The notes below the pieces were generated by a model. That model made no database searches, was not told where the DNA came from, and saw nothing but the letters and a program-made list of their open reading frames with translations. A program made the position numbers and the translations under genes. From Rhodospirillales bacterium 24-66-33 (GTDB lineage Bacteria; Pseudomonadota; Alphaproteobacteria; Reyranellales; Reyranellaceae): a stretch of 64,000 nucleotides of DNA. Below, piece after piece: positions 8,700-17,001 of this stretch. The stretch is from contig NCHQ01000024.1 in the NCBI GenBank assembly GCA_002281855.1, positions 1 through 64,000 on the forward strand. The letters run 5' to 3'. Positions within the stretch are counted from its first letter, which is position 1; each line of letters opens with the position of its first letter.

Positions 8700-11600
8700 T
8701 CACGCTTCCATTTGGTGAAGGCGGGCCGTCGGGCAGACGCGCAGGGCGATTTCCGCCAGGTGGCGATGATGGGTGAGATAGATCACCTGTCCCACCCCGG
8801 CCATGTCGGCGAACAGGCGGAAGGCCTCCTCCGCGCGGAAGTCGTCGAACGACTCCATGATGTCGTCGGCGACGAACGGCACCGAGGGACGTGACCGGGC
8901 AAACTCGTGATAGCCGGCGACCCGGAGCGCCAGGTAGAGCTGGAAGCGCGCGCCTCTCGACAACTCCATCGCCATCTTCGAGCGGCCGTCCGCGCCAACG
9001 GCGATCAGCGTCTCTCCGTCCTTGTCCGGCTGCGTGGCCAGGCCCTCATAGGTCCCGCGGCTGATCGTTCTGAACGCATCCGACGCGCGCGCCATCATCG
9101 AGCTGCGGTGCTGCTCGCGATAGGCCCGCAGGGCGTGCTCGGCAGCGGCAGAGCCCAGCCTCAGCCGCAGGTAATGCAACGCCTTGTCCTCGACATCGAG
9201 CTGCGTCGTCCGCCGCTGCTCCTCAATCCGGGCGACCGCGTCGTCGCCTCCCACCGCTTCGACGGCGTCCACGGCTTTGCTGTGCTCGGAGAAGAGATCG
9301 CGGCTGCGCTGGTCCAGATCGGCAGACCGCGGCTTCAACTCGGCCAACTCGGCTTCGAGGGCGCCTCTCTCCAGGCCATCGAGGAGCCGTTCGGCCTCGT
9401 CGATCGTCGATACGTGCAGCATCGCCACAATATCGCGGACCGCCGCATCGTACTGTTCCTGCAACCCGCTCCTTCTTTCGATGGCCTGCAGTTTCACAGC
9501 CATCTCGCCAAGCGACTGGACCCCGAAGAACCCCGTCCGTTCGGCTTTGAGCCGCGCGTGGATGGCGACATCCTCGGCGAGCGCGCGTTGCTTTGCCAGC
9601 GCCGCTTCGAGGTCGCGCGTCTTGCTGCTACACTCCGCCTCGGCCGCGCGCGCCGCATCGACCCGGCGCTGGATCTCGCGGGCGAGATCGAGGGGTGCGA
9701 GCCCCGCCGAGGCAACGCCCAGCTCCCCGGCCATGGCCTCGAGTTCAGCGGCAAAAGCCGCCTGGTCATTCTCCATCTTCTCGATCCGGTCAGCGAACCC
9801 CGCGCGCTTCTCGAGAGCGGGGCGCAACTCGACCAAGGCCGCCAGGATTTCGCGGACCGCCCCCATCGACGGCATCGGGTCGGCATCGCCCAACCAGCAT
9901 CGCTTGCACGCAGCCTGCCAGGCAGCCGTCCACTCGTTCCTCGAGGCGGCAACTCTCTCCACCTCCCGTTCTCGCCTCAACAGGTCGCGCTGGCGCGCGG
10001 CAAGCGCCGCCCGCAGGTTCTCGAGTTCACCCTCCCGGTCGATCGCGCCCTGCGCCATTTCCAGAAGCCCCTCGAAGCTTGCCTCCGCTTCGACCGCGAT
10101 ACCTCTTGCAGCGAGTGCCACCGCGAGCCTGTCGCGCGCCCTCCTCGCGTCCGAGTCCGCCCCGTCCCTGTCGTGTTGCGCGGAGAGAAGGCTCGCTCGC
10201 ACGTCCAGGGCCGAGGCGCGCCGCGACAGCCAGGCCTCCAGCTGCGGCAGGGTCATCGTGACCGGCAGCGCCGGAGACGCATCGGCGAGCACCGCCGCGG
10301 TCTCGTCGCTCACACGCTGCAAGACCGTCGCCGCCGCATCGCGCAGGCCCACGGCGCGCCCAAGGGCCTGCTCCGCCACCACGAGCGCACGGCTCGCCTC
10401 CTGCAGCTTGACGAGGTCGGTCGTGTGTCCGAGCCGGGTCGTCGTCACGATGTCGTCCTGACGCAGCGCCGCCTCGAACGTATCGGCCGAGGCTTCGTCG
10501 AGCGTCCGTCGATGGCTGGCCCAGGCGCGCTCCCGCGCCATGCGGACCTCGCTCGCTTCCGGATCGCCGACGACGCCGATGACGCCCAGCGCGTCGCGCT
10601 CCGCCTTGATCCTGTCGCGCTCGGCCGTCAGGCGCTCGATATCGTCCTCGTGCCGGTCGACCTGCCGTTGCGCGGCCGCTTCCTCCTTCTTCCACCGCTC
10701 GATGGTACTGGCGTCCGGCAGTTTCAGCCCCGCCAGCTGCTCGACATCGCCCGACCAGGGGTGCAGGTCGCGCAGTCGCTCGTCCAACACTTGCCGATGC
10801 GTGGCAAGCGCGCGGTCGGCAAGCCGCCGCCGGGCCATGTGATCGTCGGCCCGCAGGGCCGCGACCACTGGACCGAGCGTGGAGGCAAGGTTCGACGGGG
10901 TGCGTTCCCTCTCGCTGGCGCCTCCAGCCTCCTCGAGCTGGACCCGTGCTTCCTCCACGCGGTCTCTGGCGGCGCCGAGTTCGGCTTCGGCGGCCTTCAG
11001 GGCGGCCTCGATTCCCGACCAGCTTTCGATCAACGCTCGCAGGGACGCCGCGATGGACGCGCCCAGCAGCAGCCTGCCCGGCTCGGGCTCGTCCTTGCGC
11101 TCGATCCGCTCGAGGATGCCGGAGATGACGAAGTCGACCTCCCGCGACTGCAGCCGACGCTCCGGAATGTCCTTGGTCGCCGTGACGGATCGGGCCCGCA
11201 GATCGGAGAGGCCGCTGAACCGTTGGGTCAGGGCGAGAGCGGCCTGATCGACGACGATCGCCGCCAGCTCACCTTCCAGCCTCGCCACTTCGTCCTCGGC
11301 GGCCTGGGCCCGCGTCTCCAGGGCGACCTCATCCTTCTGCATCGCAGGCAGCTGCTCTGCCCAATCGCGCGGAATGTCCGGCAGATCGGCGAGCGGCAGG
11401 AGACGTTGCCGGATGTCTCGCAACGCTCCGAGGCGCGGGAGGGCGATCAGCAGTCGCTCGATCTCGCCGCACCGAGAATCAATCCTCGCGCGTTCTCCCA
11501 GGACGTCGTTGTACAGGCTGAAGGCCTTGTCCCGCGTCGCGATCAGTTGGGCATATTGCGCGGCGAAGGTGTCGATCTTCTCTCGTTCGGCCCGCAACGT

Positions 11601-12176
11601 CGCCAGCCGGGTCTTGAGATCGGCCAGCTCTCCGCTCCGGGCGCGGTACTTGTAGAACCTGTCGGCTTCGCCGCGGATCTCCTCGAGGTTGCGGCCCAGG
11701 TCGGACAGGCCGGCGCTGGCCGAAAACAGCAGCTGCCCGAGATCGCCCTTGCTCGCGAGGATGCTCTCGCCCCCTTTTTCCAGCGTGTCGTCGTCGAGCG
11801 AGAACATCGTCCGGTAGGAGTCCCGATCGATGTCGCCCAACTCTGCCTGGATGATGGCCTCCGGGACCGGCTGGTCGCTGGCATCGAGGAGGCTGTTCTG
11901 CGCTCGCTTCACCCTGACCAGTTCCCGGCTGCCCCGCGCAAGCTCGAGCGCTGCGCCAATGCGCATCGTCGGATAGGAATGAAGGAAGTTGAAGCGCGAC
12001 CGCGGCTCGATCCCGAACAGAAAATCCAGGAAGGCTGCCAACGCCGTCGACTTGCCCGCCTCATTCGGTCCGTAGAGGATGTGCAGATCGGGCGCGCCCT
12101 CCTCCGCCAGGCCGAAATCGATGCTGCGCCCGGTGAACCTGCCATAGCGCGTGAGGTCGAGCCGCCTTAGGCGCAT
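8700..12176 (-). CDS. YhaN/SbcC-like AAA ATPase with long coiled coil
   Basis: The 1158-aa protein begins with an SMC/Rad50-type ATPase head: Walker A GPNEAGKST at residues 36-44, then FLDFLFG. A long middle part rich in Glu, Ala and Arg heptads forms coiled coil. The C-terminal head has FVADDIMESFDD (Walker B) and LTHHRH. This matches Bacillus YhaN and RecF/SbcC-like ATPases that partner a metallophosphoesterase nuclease. Its ATG shares one base with the upstream nuclease stop (TGATG), so the two are translated together as a Mre11-Rad50-like pair for DNA-end processing. The earlier in-frame extension to 12656 lies inside the nuclease gene and is rejected. Confidence 0.85.
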   Translation of the reverse strand: MRLRRLDLTRYGRFTGRSIDFGLAEEGAPDLHILYGPNEAGKSTALAAFLDFLFGIEPRSRFNFLHSYPTMRIGAALELARGSRELVRVKRAQNSLLDASDQPVPEAIIQAELGDIDRDSYRTMFSLDDDTLEKGGESILASKGDLGQLLFSASAGLSDLGRNLEEIRGEADRFYKYRARSGELADLKTRLATLRAEREKIDTFAAQYAQLIATRDKAFSLYNDVLGERARIDSRCGEIERLLIALPRLGALRDIRQRLLPLADLPDIPRDWAEQLPAMQKDEVALETRAQAAEDEVARLEGELAAIVVDQAALALTQRFSGLSDLRARSVTATKDIPERRLQSREVDFVISGILERIERKDEPEPGRLLLGASIAASLRALIESWSGIEAALKAAEAELGAARDRVEEARVQLEEAGGASERERTPSNLASTLGPVVAALRADDHMARRRLADRALATHRQVLDERLRDLHPWSGDVEQLAGLKLPDASTIERWKKEEAAAQRQVDRHEDDIERLTAERDRIKAERDALGVIGVVGDPEASEVRMARERAWASHRRTLDEASADTFEAALRQDDIVTTTRLGHTTDLVKLQEASRALVVAEQALGRAVGLRDAAATVLQRVSDETAAVLADASPALPVTMTLPQLEAWLSRRASALDVRASLLSAQHDRDGADSDARRARDRLAVALAARGIAVEAEASFEGLLEMAQGAIDREGELENLRAALAARQRDLLRREREVERVAASRNEWTAAWQAACKRCWLGDADPMPSMGAVREILAALVELRPALEKRAGFADRIEKMENDQAAFAAELEAMAGELGVASAGLAPLDLAREIQRRVDAARAAEAECSSKTRDLEAALAKQRALAEDVAIHARLKAERTGFFGVQSLGEMAVKLQAIERRSGLQEQYDAAVRDIVAMLHVSTIDEAERLLDGLERGALEAELAELKPRSADLDQRSRDLFSEHSKAVDAVEAVGGDDAVARIEEQRRTTQLDVEDKALHYLRLRLGSAAAEHALRAYREQHRSSMMARASDAFRTISRGTYEGLATQPDKDGETLIAVGADGRSKMAMELSRGARFQLYLALRVAGYHEFARSRPSVPFVADDIMESFDDFRAEEAFRLFADMAGVGQVIYLTHHRHLAEIALRVCPTARLHQMEA

Positions 12177-13450
12177 CAGCCCTCTCCAGCTTTCGCCTGG
12201 GCATGAAGCCGGGCAAGCACATCGTCGGCGCCGTCCTGGGCCAGCGACAGAACGAAGTCCTTCAGACCCGCCTCGTCGGCGCCGAGGAGATGCCTGCATT
12301 CCTGCGGCAGTTGCCCCCTCAGCTCCTCGCCGATCTCGAGCGCCTCTCGCTGGAACGCATCGGAGCGGACGATCTCGCTCTCGATCAGCCGGCGCAACTC
12401 CGCGATCGGGTCGCCCGATGATACCGGGGGCGCATCCGAAGGATGGCACTCGATCTCCAGCTTCTCCACGCTGCAGGCGCCCATCGCGGCGGCGCGGTGC
12501 TCCACATCGGCCCTCAGGAGATCGAGATCGCTGCGCATCCGCCACGCTAGCGGGGTCTTTCCGACGATCTTCAACCGGACCACCAGGTGACCCGCCGCGA
12601 CACTTGCCCGGGTCCCTTCCATCGCCTTGGCGGTCGTCGCGATCAGGTCGCGCCATTCGGCGATGCCACTCGCGTCGACGACGGTCCTCTCGAACTGCGC
12701 AACGCTCGTGTACCGCTCCTCGATGCGGATCGAACCGTCATCGGCGATCGTGCCCAGGGTGACGGACCGGGCGCCGGCCTCGTTGATATCGCGGCCCTGC
12801 GGATTGCCGGGCATCACGATGGTACAGGGACCGTCGGCGACGAAGCGCTTGTGGACATGGCCGAGAGCCCAGTAGCGGAAGTCCGTGGCGCGCAGATCGG
12901 CGACGCTGCACGGCGCATAGGGATCGTGGCCGGGCGCCCCGGCCAGGCTGGTGTGCAGGATCCCGACGTTCACCGCCCCCTCGACGGGCGGCTTGTAGCG
13001 CGGCAGCAGGCTGTCCGGGGCGTGAGGCTGCGCGAAACTCATACCGTGGATCACCACGCGAGGCTTGCCGGCCGCACCCTCGATGGGAATGGCCTCGGCC
13101 CGGCCGCTGAAGACCTTGACCGACTCGGGGAGGACGAGTTCCTTGGTGATGCGCGACAGCGCATCGTGATTGCCGCGCACGATGAACACCTGGATACCAG
13201 CCTGGTCCAGGCGATGAAGCTGACTGGCGAAGTACCGCGCCGTCTTCATCGACGTCTGATCCCCGTCATAGAGATCGCCCGCGAGGAAGAGCGCATCGAC
13301 CTCCTCGGCGAGGCACAGATCGATAATGCCGGTGAATGCCTGGCGCGTCGCGTTTCCGATCAGATCGGCAAGCTCGGGATTGCGGAGCGCGAGGGATCGA
13401 AGCGGTGAATCCAGATGAATATCGGCCGCATGCACGAAGCGAAACGCCAT
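12176..13450 (-). CDS. YhaO-type DNA repair exonuclease (metallophosphoesterase)
   Basis: The 424-aa protein carries the calcineurin-like phosphoesterase motifs of Mre11/SbcD nucleases in order: HAADIHLDSPL (residues 7-17), LAGDLYDG, VRGNHDALS, NVGILHTS and ALGHVHKR. A capping domain and a Leu/Glu-rich C-terminal half that would contact the ATPase follow. It starts 8 bp after the hydantoinase gene and overlaps the YhaN-type ATPase by one base. Expected role: Mn-dependent end resection or hairpin opening together with the ATPase. Placement behind a transporter/hydrolase operon is unusual. Confidence 0.88.
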   Translation of the reverse strand: MAFRFVHAADIHLDSPLRSLALRNPELADLIGNATRQAFTGIIDLCLAEEVDALFLAGDLYDGDQTSMKTARYFASQLHRLDQAGIQVFIVRGNHDALSRITKELVLPESVKVFSGRAEAIPIEGAAGKPRVVIHGMSFAQPHAPDSLLPRYKPPVEGAVNVGILHTSLAGAPGHDPYAPCSVADLRATDFRYWALGHVHKRFVADGPCTIVMPGNPQGRDINEAGARSVTLGTIADDGSIRIEERYTSVAQFERTVVDASGIAEWRDLIATTAKAMEGTRASVAAGHLVVRLKIVGKTPLAWRMRSDLDLLRADVEHRAAAMGACSVEKLEIECHPSDAPPVSSGDPIAELRRLIESEIVRSDAFQREALEIGEELRGQLPQECRHLLGADEAGLKDFVLSLAQDGADDVLARLHAQAKAGEG

Positions 13451-13458
13451 CGATATTC

Positions 13459-15534
13459 CTACCCTGTCGAGGTCTGGATCGTGTCCTGACGGCTCACCGA
13501 GATCAACAGATTGCCGAGCCCGTCCTGCCGGACCGTGTCGCCCGGTTCGACGACGGTGGTGCAGTCGAGCTGTTCGAGGATTGCCGGGCCCTCCAACGTG
13601 GCATCGAGTGGCAGCTTCTCGCGGGCATAGACCGGCGTCTCGTGCCAGCCGTCGCTGAACCAGACGCGGCGGGTGCCGAGCTTCGCGGCGTCGAGCGTGG
13701 CCGCGCGCTCGGTGGCGGCCAGCGCGGCCAGCGAGATTTCCGGGCGCACGCCGATCACCGCCGTGTGCAGGTTGACGAGGACCGGCGGGATCTCCGGCAG
13801 TTCGATGCCGAAGCGGCGCCAGTAGGCGGCGGCGAAGGCCTTGTGCAGGCCGGCGACGCCGATGTCGGCACTGTCGACGCCGACCGACAGGATATGGCTC
13901 TGCCCCTGGAACTGCATGTCGGCCGACAGCACGCGGCGCAACTCGCGCACCGGCACGCCCTCGCGCGCGATCGTGGCCTCGCCCTCGGTCGCCTGCTCGG
14001 CATAGATGCGCGCCACCGTGGCGTCGTCGACCGCGGACAGCGGCTTGTTCACGGTGCGCACATAGTCGTGGCGCAGGTCGGCCACGACGCAGCCCAGCGC
14101 ATTGGTGATGCCGGGCCGCGCCGGCACCAGAACGGTCGGGATGCCCAGCTCGCGCGCCAGCGCCGTCGCATGCAGCGGACCGGCGCCGCCGAAGGCGAAG
14201 AGCGCGAAGTCGCGCGGATCGTGGCCGCGCGACAGCGATACGAGACGCACGGCGCCGGCCATGCGGTCGTTGGCGATGCGCAGGATGGCGGCGGCCGCCG
14301 CCCCGGCATCGAGGCCGAGCCGCTGTCCGACCTTCTCCAGCACCAGCCCGCGCACATGATCGAGCGTCACGGGATGATCGACGCCCAGCAACTTGTCGGG
14401 GTTGAGCCGGCCCAGCACCAGGTTGGCGTCGGTGATGGTGGGTTCGGCCCCGCCGCGGCCGTAGCAGATGGGGCCGGGCCGCGCGCCCGCGCTCTCCGGG
14501 CCGACCCGCAGCATGCCGGCCGCATCGACCGACGCGATGGAGCCGCCCCCTGCGCCGATCGTGTGGACGTCGACCATCGGCACGTGGATCGGCATCGCAT
14601 ATTCGAGTTCGAGTTCGCCCGAGACCTGCGGCACGGCATTCTCGATCAGTCCGACATCGGTCGAGGTGCCGCCCATGTCGTAGGTGATCAGGTTGGGATG
14701 GCCCGAGGCGCGGCCGGTATAGGCCGCGGCCATCACGCCCGAGGCCGGGCCGGACATCACCGTGTTCACCGCCGCCTCGGCGATGAGCTGCGAAGAGATG
14801 GTGCCGCCATTGCCCTGCATCACCAGCAGGTCGCGGTCGTAGCCCTTGGCCTCCAGCTCGGTGCGCAGACGCGACAGGTAACGGTCGAGCACCGGCTGCA
14901 CCGAGGCATTCACGGCCGCCGTCACGCCGCGCTCATACTCGCGATACTCCGACAGGATCGCGTGGCCCGCCGTGACATAGGCATTCGGCCAAAGCCCGCG
15001 CACGATCTCGGCGGCGCGCCGCTCATGCGCCGGGTTGATGTAGCTGTGCAGGAAATGGATGACGACCGCTTCGCAGCCCGCCGCCAGCAGCGCCTTCGCG
15101 GCCTCGGCGACCGCGGCCTCGTCGAGCGCCGTCAGCACCTTGCCGTCGGCGTCCATGCGCTCGGGTACTTCGAGCCGCACCTCGCGGTCGATCAGCGGCG
15201 TGAAGGTGCCGCGCAACCCATAAGCCTGAGGGCGCGTGCGGCGGCCCAGCTCCAGCACGTCGCGGAAGCCCTTGGTGGTGATGAGCCCGACCTTGGCGAT
15301 CTTGCGTTCGAGCACCGCATTGGTGGTGGTCGTCGTGCCGTGCACCACGGCCTGCAGCAGCGCCGGATCGAGCCCTGCTGCCGCCAGCGCCGCCATGAAC
15401 CCGATCGCCTGGTTGTCGACGGTGGTCGGCACCTTGGCGAGCTTCACCTCGTTGGTGGCCGGATCGATCGCCAGCAGGTCGGTGAAGGTGCCGCCGACAT
15501 CGATGCCGACGGTGAAAGTGCTCTTGGACGCCAT
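13459..15534 (-). CDS. hydantoinase/oxoprolinase A-family protein (HyuA)
   Basis: The 691-aa product has the family's N-terminal actin-like fold with GIDVGGTFTDLLAID (residues 10-24), VVHGTTTTTNAVLER, and the middle MSGPASGVMAA, DMGGTSTDVGL and HTIGAGGGSIA motifs, ending in the usual HyuA C-terminal domain. The family hydrolyses hydantoins, oxoproline or related cyclic amides with ATP, and acetone carboxylase shares the fold. A HyuB partner is normally adjacent but none is in the window. It starts 4 bp after livF and stops 8 bp before the yhaO-type gene, so it is part of the transporter operon. Confidence 0.88.
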   Translation of the reverse strand: MASKSTFTVGIDVGGTFTDLLAIDPATNEVKLAKVPTTVDNQAIGFMAALAAAGLDPALLQAVVHGTTTTTNAVLERKIAKVGLITTKGFRDVLELGRRTRPQAYGLRGTFTPLIDREVRLEVPERMDADGKVLTALDEAAVAEAAKALLAAGCEAVVIHFLHSYINPAHERRAAEIVRGLWPNAYVTAGHAILSEYREYERGVTAAVNASVQPVLDRYLSRLRTELEAKGYDRDLLVMQGNGGTISSQLIAEAAVNTVMSGPASGVMAAAYTGRASGHPNLITYDMGGTSTDVGLIENAVPQVSGELELEYAMPIHVPMVDVHTIGAGGGSIASVDAAGMLRVGPESAGARPGPICYGRGGAEPTITDANLVLGRLNPDKLLGVDHPVTLDHVRGLVLEKVGQRLGLDAGAAAAAILRIANDRMAGAVRLVSLSRGHDPRDFALFAFGGAGPLHATALARELGIPTVLVPARPGITNALGCVVADLRHDYVRTVNKPLSAVDDATVARIYAEQATEGEATIAREGVPVRELRRVLSADMQFQGQSHILSVGVDSADIGVAGLHKAFAAAYWRRFGIELPEIPPVLVNLHTAVIGVRPEISLAALAATERAATLDAAKLGTRRVWFSDGWHETPVYAREKLPLDATLEGPAILEQLDCTTVVEPGDTVRQDGLGNLLISVSRQDTIQTSTG

Positions 15535-15538
15535 GGGT

Positions 15539-16255
15539 TCAAACCGAAAGATATTGTTCGCGGAGGGACTCGTTGGCCGCCAGCTCGGCCATGGAACCGC
15601 CGAAGCGGATCTGGCCCTTCTCGATGATGTAGGCGCGGTCGGCGACGCCCAGCGCGAAATGCAGGTTCTGTTCGCACAAGATGACTGACACGCCCTCGCC
15701 CTTCAGCGCCCGGATGGAATTGGCCATCTCCTCGACGATGATCGGGGCCAGCCCTTCCGACGGCTCGTCGAGCAGGACGCAGCTCGGATTGCCCATCAGG
15801 GTGCGGGCGATGGTGAGCATCTGCTGCTCGCCGCCCGACATCCGCCCGCCCGGCCGCTCGCGCATGCGGGCGAGATTGGGGAACAGCGCGAAGAGCTTGT
15901 CTTCCGTCCAGAGGGGCACGCCGGCCCGCGCCGCCTGGCGGCCGACTTCGAGATTCTCCATCACCGAGAGTTCGGTGAAGATGCGCCTCTCTTCGGGCAC
16001 GTAGCCCAGGCCGAGGCGCGCGATGCGATAGGGCGGCAGGCGCTCGATGCGCTGGCCGGCAAAGCTCACCTCGCCGCGCGCCGGCGGCACCAGCCCCATG
16101 ATCGCCTTCATCGCCGTCGACTTGCCGGCCCCGTTGCGGCCGAGCAGCGCCACCACCTCGCCGGCGCGCACCTCGAGCGAGATGCCGTGCAGGATATGGG
16201 CGCGGCCATAGAAGGCGTGCAGGTCCTTGACCTCGAGCATCGGCGGCGCCGTCAA
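15539..16255 (-). CDS. livF: branched-chain/amide-type ABC transporter ATPase LivF
   Basis: The 238-aa ATPase has Walker A LLGRNGAGKST, the signature RMSGGEQQML, Walker B CVLLDEPSEGL and a switch histidine replaced by the LivF-typical CEQN. The TTG start at 16255 overlaps the livG stop codon (TTGA) and has GGGAG just upstream; an in-frame ATG at 16240 is an alternative. It pairs with LivG below the fused permease. Confidence 0.9.
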   Translation of the reverse strand: MTAPPMLEVKDLHAFYGRAHILHGISLEVRAGEVVALLGRNGAGKSTAMKAIMGLVPPARGEVSFAGQRIERLPPYRIARLGLGYVPEERRIFTELSVMENLEVGRQAARAGVPLWTEDKLFALFPNLARMRERPGGRMSGGEQQMLTIARTLMGNPSCVLLDEPSEGLAPIIVEEMANSIRALKGEGVSVILCEQNLHFALGVADRAYIIEKGQIRFGGSMAELAANESLREQYLSV

Positions 16256-17001
16256 TGCGCGCTCCCGAGATAGACCGCGCGTACGTTGGGATTGGCGCGG
16301 ACTTCCGGCGGCGTGCCGCCGGCGATGAGCACGCCGCGGTCGAGCACGATGATGCGGTCGGCCTGGGTGAAGACCACGTCCATGTCGTGCTCGGTGAACA
16401 GGACCGCGATGTTGCGCGCCCGCGCCAGCCGCGCCGTCAGCTCCATCAGCGCGACCCTCTCCTTGGGCGCCATGCCGGCGGTGGGCTCGTCCATCAGCAG
16501 GAGGCGCGGCTGGTTGGCCAGCGCGATGGCCAGTTCGACCCGCTTCAGGTCGCCATAGGCCAGCACGCCGCAGGTCCGCTCCGCCTGGTCGAGCATGCCC
16601 ACCTGGTCGAGCAGCGCATCGGCTTCGGCAGCGAACGCCGCACCAAAGCGCGACAGCAGCGAGCGCAGCCGGCCCGCATGCGAATAGAGCGCCATCTGCA
16701 CGTTCTCGCGGACGCTGAGCGAGGCGAAGGTGGCGGTGATCTGGAAGGTGCGCCCGACGCCCAGCCGCCAGATGGCGCGCGGACGCAGGCCCACGATGTC
16801 GCGGCCTTCGAGGCGCACGATGCCGGAGTCGGGCGTGAGCTGGCCATTCAACATGTTGAAACAGGTGCTCTTGCCCGCCCCATTGGGCCCGATCAGCGCC
16901 AGCATCTCGCCGGCCGATACGGCGAAGGAGACGTCGGCCACGGCCTGGACGCCGCCGAACGCCTTGTGCAGCCCCTCGACCTGCAGGATCGCGTGGCTCA
17001 T
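16252..17001 (-). CDS. livG: branched-chain/amide-type ABC transporter ATPase LivG
   Basis: The 249-aa ATPase shows Walker A LIGPNGAGKST, Q-loop GRTFQ, a degenerate signature VLAYGDLKRVE (LAYG in place of LSGG, as is common in LivG), Walker B LLLMDEPTAGM and the switch TEHDMDVVF. The ATG at 17001 overlaps the permease stop (ATGA). Upstream in-frame codons back to 17550 lie in the permease gene and are not used. Confidence 0.92.
   Translation of the reverse strand: MSHAILQVEGLHKAFGGVQAVADVSFAVSAGEMLALIGPNGAGKSTCFNMLNGQLTPDSGIVRLEGRDIVGLRPRAIWRLGVGRTFQITATFASLSVRENVQMALYSHAGRLRSLLSRFGAAFAAEADALLDQVGMLDQAERTCGVLAYGDLKRVELAIALANQPRLLLMDEPTAGMAPKERVALMELTARLARARNIAVLFTEHDMDVVFTQADRIIVLDRGVLIAGGTPPEVRANPNVRAVYLGSAH

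Noticed and set aside
8907..12170. 1087-aa open frame on the plus strand opposite the YhaN-type gene
   Set aside because: It is antisense to a gene with clear ATPase motifs, is rich in Arg/His/Gly and shows no domain; typical of GC-rich antisense frames.
13336..15627. 763-aa plus-strand open frame opposite HyuA
   Set aside because: Antisense shadow of a well-supported hydantoinase gene; composition is His/Arg-rich without motifs.
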